Assembly (NCBI GenBank): GCA_017993835.1
Contig: JAGOLX010000046.1
Span: 1-47,344, forward strand
Reading direction: 5' to 3'
From: Phycisphaerae bacterium
Lineage (GTDB): Bacteria > Planctomycetota > Phycisphaerae > Sedimentisphaerales > Anaerobacaceae
Length of the DNA stretch: 47,344 nt
In this document: positions 24,939 to 32,756 of the stretch, piece by piece
How positions within the stretch are numbered: the first letter of the stretch is position 1
Layout: the number at the start of each line of letters is the position of its first letter
Notes under the pieces: generated by a model
The model's database searches: none
Told to the model about the DNA's origin: nothing
The model's input: the letters and a program-made list of their open reading frames with translations, nothing else
Program-made: the position numbers and the translations under genes

Positions 24939-26297
24939 ATGAATCGACGCCAGTTTCTTCAGCGTGTTGGAGCGGCCTCCGTGGCCGCGTGGGGACAAGG
25001 GTGTTTCGGGGACGAGAGCGGGACGGCGGATGCGAATGGCCTGCCGCGACCCAGTCGGCAGCAGGCCCGGTGGCAGGACATGGAACTCGGGATGTTCTTT
25101 CATTTCGATATCCCGATCTACAAGCCCGGCTGGGATTGGCGGAGCTGGCGGGACATGCCGACGCCCGAGATGTACAACCCGTCCAAGCTGGACACCGACC
25201 AGTGGATGGAGGCCGCCAGGGCAATGGGCGCAAAGTACGCCGTGCTCGTCGCCAAGCACTGCAGCGGATTCCTCCAGTGGCAGAGCGACCTCTATCCCTA
25301 TGGCGTCAAGCAGTCCCCCTGGCGAAGTGGCAAGGGCGACGTCGTGGGCAATTTCGTGACATCGTGCCGCAAGTATGGCATCCAGCCCGGCCTGTATGCT
25401 TCCGTCTCGGCCAACGGCTACCTGGAGGTGGACAATCCGGGGCTCGTCAACCGGGGCAAAGGGGGCGATCCCGCGGCCCAGGCCCGCTACGTGAGGATCT
25501 GCGAGCAGATGCTGACGGAACTGTGGAGCCGCTACGGCGAACTGTTCGAGATCTGGTTCGATGGCGGGGCGCTCCCGGTGGACAAGGGTGGCCCGGACCT
25601 CGTGCCGATCTATCAGAAGCATCAGCCCGAGGCGATTGTCTTCCAGGGTCCGGCGGCCTCGATCCGCTGGATCGGCAACGAGCAGGGGGTGGCCGGCTAT
25701 CCATGCTGGGCGACCGTTCCGCATCGCCAGGACTACAACGGCCCGGGCGATCCCGACGGTCGCTACTGGCTGCCGGGCGAGTGCGATGTCCCCGTCCGCA
25801 ACCACGAGTGGTTCTGGACGCCGAACGCCGATCAGAAGCTGTACTCCGTCGAGCAACTGATGGACATGTACTATCGCTCCGTGGGGCGCAACTGCAATCT
25901 GCTGCTCAACGCGAATCCGAACCCGGACGGCCTGGTCCCGGAGGCGGACTTCCAGCGGTACGTCGAGTTCGGCAAAGAGATTCACAGGCGATTCGACGCT
26001 CCGATAGCACAGATCCAGGGCAAGGGCGATACCGTGGAACTGAAGCTGGCGGAGCCGACGCGCATTGACCATGTCGTCGTGATGGAGGAGATCCTCCAGG
26101 GCGAGCGAATCCGCGAGTATCGGATCGAAGGACTCGTGGGCGCCGACACATGGCGGACGTTGTGCAGCGGCCAGTCGGTCGGTCACAAGCGGATTCAGCA
26201 GTTCGATCCGGCGGGGGTGGCGAAAGTGCGTCTGCGCGTTCTGAAGTCGGCGGCCGAGCCGCTCATCCGGTCGCTGGCGGTCTACCACGCAGGGTGA
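24939..26297 (+). CDS. GH29 alpha-L-fucosidase, Tat-exported
   Basis: The 452-residue enzyme should remove alpha-L-fucose from polysaccharide. The start MNRRQFLQRVGAASVAAWGQ is a twin-arginine (Tat) signal, so it is exported folded. GH29 marks follow: ELGMFFHFD, then AKYAVLVAKHCSGF, then the nucleophile D208 in EIWFDGG, and later NCNLLLNANPNPDG. The last about 90 residues (ELKLAEPTRIDHVVVMEEI) look like a discoidin or carbohydrate-binding sandwich. The start is chosen because AAGGA (24924-24928) stands 10 bases upstream and it begins the Tat motif. An upstream ATG at 24888 would bury the signal. With its GH106-like and GH2 neighbours it fits a fucose-, rhamnose- and galactose-bearing glycan. 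Confidence 0.9.
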   Translation: MNRRQFLQRVGAASVAAWGQGCFGDESGTADANGLPRPSRQQARWQDMELGMFFHFDIPIYKPGWDWRSWRDMPTPEMYNPSKLDTDQWMEAARAMGAKYAVLVAKHCSGFLQWQSDLYPYGVKQSPWRSGKGDVVGNFVTSCRKYGIQPGLYASVSANGYLEVDNPGLVNRGKGGDPAAQARYVRICEQMLTELWSRYGELFEIWFDGGALPVDKGGPDLVPIYQKHQPEAIVFQGPAASIRWIGNEQGVAGYPCWATVPHRQDYNGPGDPDGRYWLPGECDVPVRNHEWFWTPNADQKLYSVEQLMDMYYRSVGRNCNLLLNANPNPDGLVPEADFQRYVEFGKEIHRRFDAPIAQIQGKGDTVELKLAEPTRIDHVVVMEEILQGERIREYRIEGLVGADTWRTLCSGQSVGHKRIQQFDPAGVAKVRLRVLKSAAEPLIRSLAVYHAG

Positions 26298-26312
26298 CGA
26301 ACAGCGTCGGGG

Positions 26313-26819
26313 TCAGCTAAGCCGGGTTCTGAGGTTCCGGATGAGGCCGGAAAGGACCTGCTTGGGTATGTCCTCCAGCTCCGGATCGGGCGTCTTGCTG
26401 GCCGTGATTTGGTCGAGGATCGCGATGGCCTTGCGGCGGTGCGGCACGATCAGTTCCGCTGTCTTATGGGCGTCGTCGAGGTTGCCGTCAGCCATCTGGC
26501 GCAGGTAGTCCATGATGTGGTTCGTCAGCTTCTCTTCGCTGATGTCCGATCCGCCCGTTGGAGAGGGACCGGGAGCCTCGGGAACGCCCTTTTCCTCCAG
26601 GATTTCCCGCGTGAGCTGGAAGGTCTCCTGCATCAACTGCTTCTGCTTCTGCTCCTCCGTCTCGTCGATGGGAGCGAGCTTGAGCTCTTCCTCTTCTGCG
26701 ACGGGCTGGGGGACATAGACCTTGTTGTGACAGCCGGGGCATTTGCCCCACTTGCCGCCCGCACTATCCGGGGCCTCGATCTTCTTGCCGCAGAGGCTGC
26801 ATTGAAACTTGATGGGCAT
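26313..26819 (-). CDS. Small zinc-ribbon protein
   Basis: The 168-residue protein starts with a zinc ribbon: C7-x2-C10 and C27-x2-C30, with the loop KKIEAPDSAGGKWGKC. This is a form often seen in planctomycete proteins. A Glu/Gln/Lys-rich segment (about 42-75) precedes a probably helical C-terminal part. No catalytic motif is seen and the function is unknown. It follows queF by 23 bases in the same direction, and its stop lies 15 bases from the convergent GH29 stop. Confidence 0.75.
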   Translation of the reverse strand: MPIKFQCSLCGKKIEAPDSAGGKWGKCPGCHNKVYVPQPVAEEEELKLAPIDETEEQKQKQLMQETFQLTREILEEKGVPEAPGPSPTGGSDISEEKLTNHIMDYLRQMADGNLDDAHKTAELIVPHRRKAIAILDQITASKTPDPELEDIPKQVLSGLIRNLRTRLS

Positions 26820-26842
26820 TCCTGTACCTCAGTCCAAAGAAG

Positions 26843-27196
26843 TCAATGTTCTGCCGTATACTCCGCCGCGACATCGGTCGTGATGCCGCCGCGGGGGGTG
26901 AATCGGGCCGTCACCTTCATCCAGCGAGGCCGGCACACGCCGCTCAGGTCATCCAGTATATCGTTTGTCAGCGACTCATAGAAGATGCCTTTGTTTCGGA
27001 AGTCCTGGAGGTAGAACTTCAGGCTCTTGAGTTCGATGCAGCTCTTGTCCGGGCAGTACTCGATCATGATCTCGCCGAAGTCCGGCTGGCCGGTCCGGGG
27101 ACAGACGCTCGTGAACTCCGGGCAGCGGATCGTGATCCGGTAGTCGCGCCCCGGACGCGGATTGTCAAACACCTCGATCTTTGCGCGGTCGCCCAT
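26843..27196 (-). CDS. queF: NADPH-dependent 7-cyano-7-deazaguanine reductase
   Basis: QueF reduces preQ0 to preQ1 in queuosine synthesis. The 117-residue unimodular form is present. The catalytic pair is C32 (in FTSVCPRTG) and D39, seven residues apart as in the Bacillus enzyme, and [20 protein letters not shown] follows. GAGG stands 6 bases before the ATG at 27196. No queC, queD or queE gene is in the window, and I saw no preQ1 riboswitch in the leader. Confidence 0.95.
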   Translation of the reverse strand: MGDRAKIEVFDNPRPGRDYRITIRCPEFTSVCPRTGQPDFGEIMIEYCPDKSCIELKSLKFYLQDFRNKGIFYESLTNDILDDLSGVCRPRWMKVTARFTPRGGITTDVAAEYTAEH

Positions 27197-27278
27197 GTTG
27201 ATCCTCTACGGAGTCCTGAAAGACGTAAGACCAAGTCTGCATCGCCCCGGCCCCAGCCTTCAGTCTCCTGTCTGTTCC

Positions 27279-27307
27279 AATATAATGTCTGTCACAGGGA
27301 CGGGCAA
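27279..27307 (-). promoter_or_regulatory. Promoter for queF and the zinc-ribbon gene
   Basis: On the minus strand TTGCCC (27307-27302) and TATATT (27284-27279) are exactly 17 bases apart. The predicted leader to queF is about 75 bases. The rest of 27197-27464 holds no gene. TATAAT also occurs on the plus strand at 27281 but lacks a -35 and serves no gene. Confidence 0.6.
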
Positions 27308-27395
27308 GCCTGTGCCTGCGCAAATGGACGGTCACGATTTCGTCCCCGGCGTTAGTCCTTGTCTGTAAAGAGTTTATAGAACAACGGCGGCGCGA

Positions 27396-27420
27396 AGGAG
27401 ACGAGGCCGGACTCTGTCTC
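27396..27420 (-). other. Hairpin downstream of the LPS operon
   Basis: GGAGAC (27396-27401) pairs with GTCTCC (27415-27420), extended by GAG/CTC. It lies about 45 bases after the last gene of the LPS run and has no T-run. It might mark the transcript end. Confidence 0.25.
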
Positions 27421-27464
27421 CCTTTGTGACCCCGGTTGCCTTCATCCGGACTGGCGACGCGGCG

Positions 27465-28253
27465 TCAGGGAGCCTTGAAGGGGAAAGCCTCCATCAACCT
27501 GCGTTTGACGTCGTCAATCCCGGGACGGTCGTATGTCTCGACGATTCGGTGAATCGTCTGGGCGTCGATCTGTTCCACGGCGAGCGGCGCTGCGCTTGCG
27601 TCCAGCCCGAAGACACTGTAGTAGTCGCGGAACTTGAAGTCGTTGCCCCGGACCTTGTCGGAGAGCTTGATCCACGCATTGGGCACCCCGAACGCGTCGG
27701 CGACGACCAGTCCGTGGAGACTGGAGGACAGCACGCAGTCGCACCCGGCGATCTGACGCAGAACGTCTTTGACCTCGCCGAAGACATCGATAATGGTCGA
27801 ATGTCCCAAGCGGTCGGCCATAGCCGCGACTCGTGAATCCGCTCGATCTTCGTAGTGCGGCACGATGCCAACGGTGCAGGATCTGGGCGTGTTCTTGATT
27901 TCGGGCCACAGCACGTCCACCAGCAGCCCGGGGTCGCCACAGACCTCCAGATCGAGCGCCTTGATGAGACCCGCACTGTAACGCCCGCGCACGGCGTGAT
28001 AGTGAAAGCGGCTCGTTCGCGGCCTCCGCTCCTCGATGAAGCCCGTTCCCCAGACATGGATGCGAGGATGGAAGAACCGCTCTCGGAAGCGGTCCAGCAG
28101 GCTGCCCACGGCCACCAGATCGCAGTGGCGCCTGTCGGCATAGACGACCGGACAGCCCGCCAGGCGTTCACAGATGAGCGGGGACATCGCATCTCCGAAG
28201 TTCGGCTTGGACCTGGACCAGTAGAGTCTGAGTTGTCTTGTCATAGGCGTCAT
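27465..28253 (-). CDS. Polysaccharide pyruvyl transferase family protein
   Basis: The 262-residue product resembles the polysaccharide pyruvyl transferase family, which adds a pyruvate ketal to sugars. Family-like segments are the N-terminal NFGDAMSPLICERL, the HVWGTGFIEE turn near the first domain end, and SSLHGLVVADAFGVPNAWIK, the late conserved motif. It begins 3 bases after the stop of the kinase gene upstream, the last gene of the run. It is therefore likely to modify the LPS core or an attached glycan. Donor and acceptor are not visible in the sequence. Confidence 0.85.
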   Translation of the reverse strand: MTPMTRQLRLYWSRSKPNFGDAMSPLICERLAGCPVVYADRRHCDLVAVGSLLDRFRERFFHPRIHVWGTGFIEERRPRTSRFHYHAVRGRYSAGLIKALDLEVCGDPGLLVDVLWPEIKNTPRSCTVGIVPHYEDRADSRVAAMADRLGHSTIIDVFGEVKDVLRQIAGCDCVLSSSLHGLVVADAFGVPNAWIKLSDKVRGNDFKFRDYYSVFGLDASAAPLAVEQIDAQTIHRIVETYDRPGIDDVKRRLMEAFPFKAP

Positions 28254-28256
28254 CGT

Positions 28257-29045
28257 TCATCGAACCTGCGGCCGCAGGTACCTTGATGTACTCCTGTCGA
28301 GCATTCCGCGCAGCCGTTCACGGTACAGGTGGTAGTCCTGCAGCGTATAGACCCGCAGGAAACGCAGTCGGTCGCGCAGCGACGTGCACAGCGCCAGTCT
28401 CTCATGGAGGTGATTCAAGTCCCGCCATCGCGTCCGGCGATCCACGCTGCGCGGAAAACGCGCGTCCTCGTAGTCCAGCAGGAGAAACTCGTACCCGTTG
28501 TCTCTCGCCCGGACCATGATGTTCCGCGGCGACAGGTCCACATGGGTCACGCCGTGATCGTGCATGTTTCTGACAAAGCGGGCCAGGCCGGCCGGCAGGC
28601 CCTGCCCGACCCCGTATTTCGCGATCCAGTGGTCCAGTCGCATCCCGTCGTCGATCAGCTCGGTGACGATCATCGTTGGCCCGGTTGGTCTGTGTTCCGC
28701 CCACCCCAGCATCCGCGGGCAGTTGACGCCGGCACGGGCCAGACGCACGCCGTGCAGGTAGGCCCGTCGGCTCTTGGCGAGCCGCACCATGGTGCGCAGT
28801 CTCGTCCGCAGACGCCCGTCGTAGTATAGCTTGACGCAGCAGACCCGGCCGTCGAGCCGGATTCCCAGAATGCCAGATCGTCCGCCGATGAAGACCTTCC
28901 ACAGCCGTTCGACGTCGGCCAACTGCCAGCCGCTCGGGTCGCCCGCGCAATACCGGCAGGCGAGTTGCGAAACCTCCTTCACATAGGGGAGATCCCGGTC
29001 GTCCGTCGCGTCGAAAACGAGGCTGTTCTCTCTATGGGATCTCAT
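28257..29045 (-). CDS. LPS-type kinase (Kdo/WaaP family)
   Basis: The 262-residue protein has a eukaryotic-like kinase fold of the LPS-kinase type. The phosphate-handling loop is HVDLSPRNIMV, standing for the HxDxxxxN catalytic loop, followed by LLLDYEDARF, which supplies the metal-binding Asp. An N-terminal Lys strand (RVCCVKLYY) fits the ATP lysine. Such enzymes phosphorylate Kdo or heptose in the LPS core. The start at 29045 overlaps the waaP stop by 14 bases; the longer in-frame start (29192) would sit deep inside waaP and is not needed. Which sugar is phosphorylated cannot be told, but WaaP just upstream suggests a different hydroxyl. Confidence 0.8.
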   Translation of the reverse strand: MRSHRENSLVFDATDDRDLPYVKEVSQLACRYCAGDPSGWQLADVERLWKVFIGGRSGILGIRLDGRVCCVKLYYDGRLRTRLRTMVRLAKSRRAYLHGVRLARAGVNCPRMLGWAEHRPTGPTMIVTELIDDGMRLDHWIAKYGVGQGLPAGLARFVRNMHDHGVTHVDLSPRNIMVRARDNGYEFLLLDYEDARFPRSVDRRTRWRDLNHLHERLALCTSLRDRLRFLRVYTLQDYHLYRERLRGMLDRSTSRYLRPQVR

Positions 29046-29865
29046 GGATCTTGCCCGGTGCGACGCCAAAGTGTTTTCGGTACAGGGCAACAGCCGTGCT
29101 CGCCACACGCTGCCAGAGGCGGCCTCGCCGGCGAAGGACTTCCCGCAGCGGCTGCTCCTCATAGGCCCGGATGAAACGGCAGCAGTCGGCACGCGTCAGG
29201 CCGATGTCCATGGAGGAGAAGTAAAGCCCCGCAAGGTCCTTGATCCGCCATCGTGGCGGGACACGCCGTCGTAACTGCGCGCGGTGCAAATCGATGACGT
29301 ACAGATGAACTTGTTCCGGGTGGAGCGGGGTTCCCGCGTCGGGCATGCGCAGATGAAAGTGGCAGATGTAACAGTCTCGGTGATTCAAGCCATGCCGATG
29401 CATCCGGCCCACCATCGAGGCGACCCGTTCGATCAGGGCTCGCCTGAGCCACGACGGCGGGGGAGTCGTTGGCCAGTTCGCGCAGAAATCCTCCAGGCTG
29501 CGCGTGCCGGGCAGTTCCTCTGTTATGATGAAGGACTCCATCCGGGCCGGATTGTGGCCGCGCCGGCCGAAGGCCACGGGCATCATCGTCTCGACCCCGA
29601 TCTCGTGCAGCCGACGCAGCGCCTGCCACTCGTTCTGTGCCCCTATGACGGGGCGCTTACACTGCAGGAGATTCTTCAGGATCTCCCACCAGCCGATGCC
29701 CCCGTGCATCTTGACGTAGTAGACTCCGCCGTTGACGTGGAACCGCAGTGTCTTGCGGGTCTTCATGGCGCGCAGGACATCGCCTTGGAGAGCCTTGACC
29801 CGCTCGAACGGGTCAGACTGCCGCCACAGGTCGCAGAATGGTTTGCTCAGATGCAGTTGTTGCAT
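29032..29865 (-). CDS. waaP: LPS core heptose(I) kinase
   Basis: WaaP (RfaP) phosphorylates heptose I of the LPS inner core using ATP. The 277-residue product carries RFHVNGGVYYVKMHGGIGWW at the N-terminal lobe, the catalytic loop MHRHGLNHRDCYICHFHL and then VIDLHRAQLR, which closely follow the known family (about 265 residues). I start at ATG 29865. The open frame extends to 30186, but that part is Pro/Arg-rich and overlaps the 3' end of waaG, so it is treated as artefact. The ribosome site is weak. The stop is 14 bases inside the next kinase gene. Confidence 0.9.
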   Translation of the reverse strand: MQQLHLSKPFCDLWRQSDPFERVKALQGDVLRAMKTRKTLRFHVNGGVYYVKMHGGIGWWEILKNLLQCKRPVIGAQNEWQALRRLHEIGVETMMPVAFGRRGHNPARMESFIITEELPGTRSLEDFCANWPTTPPPSWLRRALIERVASMVGRMHRHGLNHRDCYICHFHLRMPDAGTPLHPEQVHLYVIDLHRAQLRRRVPPRWRIKDLAGLYFSSMDIGLTRADCCRFIRAYEEQPLREVLRRRGRLWQRVASTAVALYRKHFGVAPGKIHEIP

Positions 29866-30022
29866 TCGTTCTCTGTCTTCAGCAGAGGGGCCGGGGTCCG
29901 CCGGCGGTCTGTGGACAGGTGGCCCGCAGTTCCACGGCCCATTCCTGCCATACGTCGCATGTCTTCTACCACAGAATGCCCCGGCTGTCCATGGCGTGGC
30001 GACGACACGAGGCGAACCGCCG

Positions 30023-31186
30023 CTACCCTCTCTCAGCGTGCTGGTCCTTCTTGCGGATGACCGCTTCGATGATGTCGGCGGCGTCCTGGGGCATGTGCTG
30101 GAAATCGTGGGACCGTGCCCAGGCCAGGGCGTTCTCGCGACAGGTCGCCAACTTCTCCTTCGCGAGCATGTCCCGCAGGGATTCACTCAGGCAGGCTTGG
30201 TCAAAGGGCTCCGGCAGGACGCGGCCTGCTTGGGCTCTGTCGATGTGGAAGGCATGTCCGCAGATGCCCGAGCAGATCACGGGCAGCCCGCAAATCAAGG
30301 CTTCGATCAGTACGACGCCCGCCGCTTCATCGCGAGCCGGATGGACCATGAGGTCCGCTGCCGCCATGAGGTCCATGACGTCGTTCCGCTCGCCGAGGAA
30401 ACGGGTGTTCTCTCCGATGCCCAGCTTGACTGCCAGCCGTCGGTAGCCCCGCGATCCGCTGCGTCCGGCCACCGCGAGCGTCGTCGATGTCCGCACCTGC
30501 CTGGGGAGACCGGCCAATGCCCGGAGGGTGCGATCGACCCCTTTCGTGTGGAATCCCGAGCCGATCTGGACGAGCAGGAGCGTGTCCTCATCGAGTCCAA
30601 GCTCCTGGCGGATGGCCCTGCGGGCGCGATCTCTGTCCTGCGGTGGCTTCCGGTCCGGCGCCACCCACGGCGGGAGCAGGTGCATTCGCTCTGCGGCCGT
30701 GCCGTAGTGTTTCTGGAAGGCCGCCCGCTGCGATTCAGAAATCAGCAGGATCTCCGTCTGCGAAGCGGGCCCCAGGAGGGCAGCTTCGAGTCCGGCGTAC
30801 GTGCGATAGCGACCCGTCAGACGGTACGCTGGGCCGTGTCGGCGAGTCACCCTCTCCACGTAGCAACTGTCCGCGGCAAAGTACACGTCCAGGCCGGGCA
30901 CCTTGCTGAAACCGACGACGCAGCGGGCCGGAGCCGCGCGAAGCTGCTCCCTGAGCCAGCAATGGTATTGTCGCATCCGCCCGTGGTTCGTCCAAGCCGT
31001 CAGTTGGGCCGTGTGGACCTCGAACCCCTCCGGGACGGGACCCTCCCACTGTGTTGTGTAGATGCCAATCGTGTATCCCCTCGCTTGGCATGCCTGTGCG
31101 ATCAGGAGCATGTCCCGCTGTTGGCCCCCGTGCGGGAAGTACTTGAACAGGCAGAAGGCCAGCGTGTTGTTTTGTCTGTGTTCCAT
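30023..31186 (-). CDS. waaG: LPS core glycosyltransferase, WaaG-like (GT4)
   Basis: WaaG (RfaG) adds the first glucose of the outer core to heptose II. The 387-residue product shows the N-terminal KYFPHGGQQRDMLLIAQ segment, VVGFSKVPGLDVYFAADSCY, and the C-terminal GT4 donor-binding motif with VHPARDEAAGVVLIEAL. The match to known WaaG is strong, although the exact sugar may differ in this phylum. It starts 22 bases after the radical SAM stop. The length is close to the usual 370-375. Confidence 0.88.
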   Translation of the reverse strand: MEHRQNNTLAFCLFKYFPHGGQQRDMLLIAQACQARGYTIGIYTTQWEGPVPEGFEVHTAQLTAWTNHGRMRQYHCWLREQLRAAPARCVVGFSKVPGLDVYFAADSCYVERVTRRHGPAYRLTGRYRTYAGLEAALLGPASQTEILLISESQRAAFQKHYGTAAERMHLLPPWVAPDRKPPQDRDRARRAIRQELGLDEDTLLLVQIGSGFHTKGVDRTLRALAGLPRQVRTSTTLAVAGRSGSRGYRRLAVKLGIGENTRFLGERNDVMDLMAAADLMVHPARDEAAGVVLIEALICGLPVICSGICGHAFHIDRAQAGRVLPEPFDQACLSESLRDMLAKEKLATCRENALAWARSHDFQHMPQDAADIIEAVIRKKDQHAERG

Positions 31187-31208
31187 CCCGTTGGTCCGTG
31201 TGCGGCGG

Positions 31209-32726
31209 CTACCTCTCTGTGAGGAAATAGTCCGAGATCACGCCCATGAATCGATTGTACTTGATGGCGTAGTGGGACAGGCCTTGTTCGCAGAATCGGC
31301 GGGAGTATTGGGCGTCCAGGTCCCGCAGAGTCGGCGCCGCCTGCCGCCATTCGTCTTCATCCAGCCGCAAAAGGCCCTCGACCTTCTCTTTGTAGAATCC
31401 TGCTGTCGGGAGCTCGGAATAGGCATTGACGAACCAGGGCATGACCAGCCCGATCTTCTTGAGCAGAAAGTTGTGCTCCGGGCCGAATTCGAGGCAGGAT
31501 TCGTCGGTGAAGTTCTTGAGCCGCTCCATCTTCTCGGCGTTGATGAACCCGCCTTCGATGCTGATCTCGTGGGCCCGCGTGCCGGGGAAGGGGAAGAAGT
31601 ACGTCCAGCGGAACCGCCCCGGACGGGCCTGCCCGAGCAGGCGGACCGTGTCGAGAACATCCTCGCGGTCCTCGTGCGGAAAGCCGATGATGATGAAGAC
31701 CGAACTGTGCATTCCATTACGTTCCACCGCGGCGATGGCCTCGACGATGTTCTCGTTGGTCATGTGGCGGTTCAGGATGGTCCGGCGGATCTTCGGACTG
31801 CCCGATTCCACGCCGAACTTCACGATCCGACAGTTCGCCGCCGCCAGATAGCGGGCGCACTCGTCGTCGAAGAAGCCCACGTGGGCGTTGACGACGAACG
31901 GGATGTCAGTGACCTGGCGATACGCCTCGCAGAACTCGCGGACGTAGGCCTTGTCGAATGTGAACAGGTCGTCGTCGAAGATGAACATGCGGATGTTGCG
32001 ATAGTGGGTGAGAAGATGCCGGATCTCGTCGATCATCTGGCCGACGGTGAACCGCCGAATGTAGTGCAGGTCTTTGAAACTGCAGCGCAGGTCCTGGCGG
32101 TACGCTTCGACCATCACGTGGTTGAAGCAGTACGTACACGAGAAGGGACATCCGCGAGACGCCATCAGGCCGACCCAGCCCTGCTTGGCGTCGATGAGCC
32201 GCTGGAAGTCCATGCTCTCGTAGTCCTTCATGGGCAGGCGCGTCAGGTCGGGTAGCGGGCCGACCGGATTGAAGCGACATTGGCCGTCCCGCAGGCAAAC
32301 CAGGTTCGGCACGTTCTCGACGCTTTCGCCTCTCGCCAGCCTGTCGACGAACTCGTTGAACGCGTCCTCGCACTCGCCGCGAAAGAGGTAGTCGAACAGG
32401 CCCGTTCGCAGCACCTCCTCGGCGTTCGACAGGGTGTGAACGCCGCCGATGACGAACGGGATCGGGAACCTGGGGCGCGCCCAGGCGGCCAGGGTCTGTG
32501 TGTAGGCCCACTGATTGGTCACGACGGAGAACGCCAGAATGTCGGGCTTCTCCTGTGCGATCCGCTGCACGAACTGTCCCTCGTCGGGCAACGGCTCGAC
32601 CTCCTCGCAGAGCTGCCAGAATGCCACCTTGTGGCCGGCCCGTTTGAGGATCGCCGCCATGTGGGCGACGCCGTAGTTGAAGCCCACCTGGGAATCCGTC
32701 GAAGGGTATATGAAAAGGACTTTCAT
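31209..32726 (-). CDS. Radical SAM protein with B12-binding-like N-terminus
   Basis: The 505-residue protein has the radical SAM cluster motif CPFSCTYC (C193, C197, C200). Before it, residues 1-130 show a Rossmann-like cobalamin-binding-type fold (MKVLFIYPSTDSQVGFNYGV, IPFVIGGVHTL). After it come FIFDDDLFTF, VKFGVESGSP and IIIGFPHED, typical of the B12-dependent radical SAM superfamily. Those enzymes commonly methylate or rearrange unactivated carbons. The substrate is unknown, but placement inside the LPS core operon, with 30 bases or fewer to each neighbour, suggests an LPS sugar or lipid A. The usual DxHxxG base-off motif of strong cobalamin binders is not obvious, so B12 use is not certain. 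Confidence 0.85.
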   Translation of the reverse strand: MKVLFIYPSTDSQVGFNYGVAHMAAILKRAGHKVAFWQLCEEVEPLPDEGQFVQRIAQEKPDILAFSVVTNQWAYTQTLAAWARPRFPIPFVIGGVHTLSNAEEVLRTGLFDYLFRGECEDAFNEFVDRLARGESVENVPNLVCLRDGQCRFNPVGPLPDLTRLPMKDYESMDFQRLIDAKQGWVGLMASRGCPFSCTYCFNHVMVEAYRQDLRCSFKDLHYIRRFTVGQMIDEIRHLLTHYRNIRMFIFDDDLFTFDKAYVREFCEAYRQVTDIPFVVNAHVGFFDDECARYLAAANCRIVKFGVESGSPKIRRTILNRHMTNENIVEAIAAVERNGMHSSVFIIIGFPHEDREDVLDTVRLLGQARPGRFRWTYFFPFPGTRAHEISIEGGFINAEKMERLKNFTDESCLEFGPEHNFLLKKIGLVMPWFVNAYSELPTAGFYKEKVEGLLRLDEDEWRQAAPTLRDLDAQYSRRFCEQGLSHYAIKYNRFMGVISDYFLTER

Positions 32727-32756
32727 TTCGGAATGTCGGCTCCGGCCGGCGGGCTC

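Noticed and set aside
27197-27275. preQ1 riboswitch before queF
   Set aside because: No preQ1 class I core with its A-rich tail could be found in the predicted leader.
29866-30186. N-terminal extension of waaP
   Set aside because: The added 107 residues are low-complexity Pro/Arg/Ser and overlap waaG. The family starts at the methionine at 29865.
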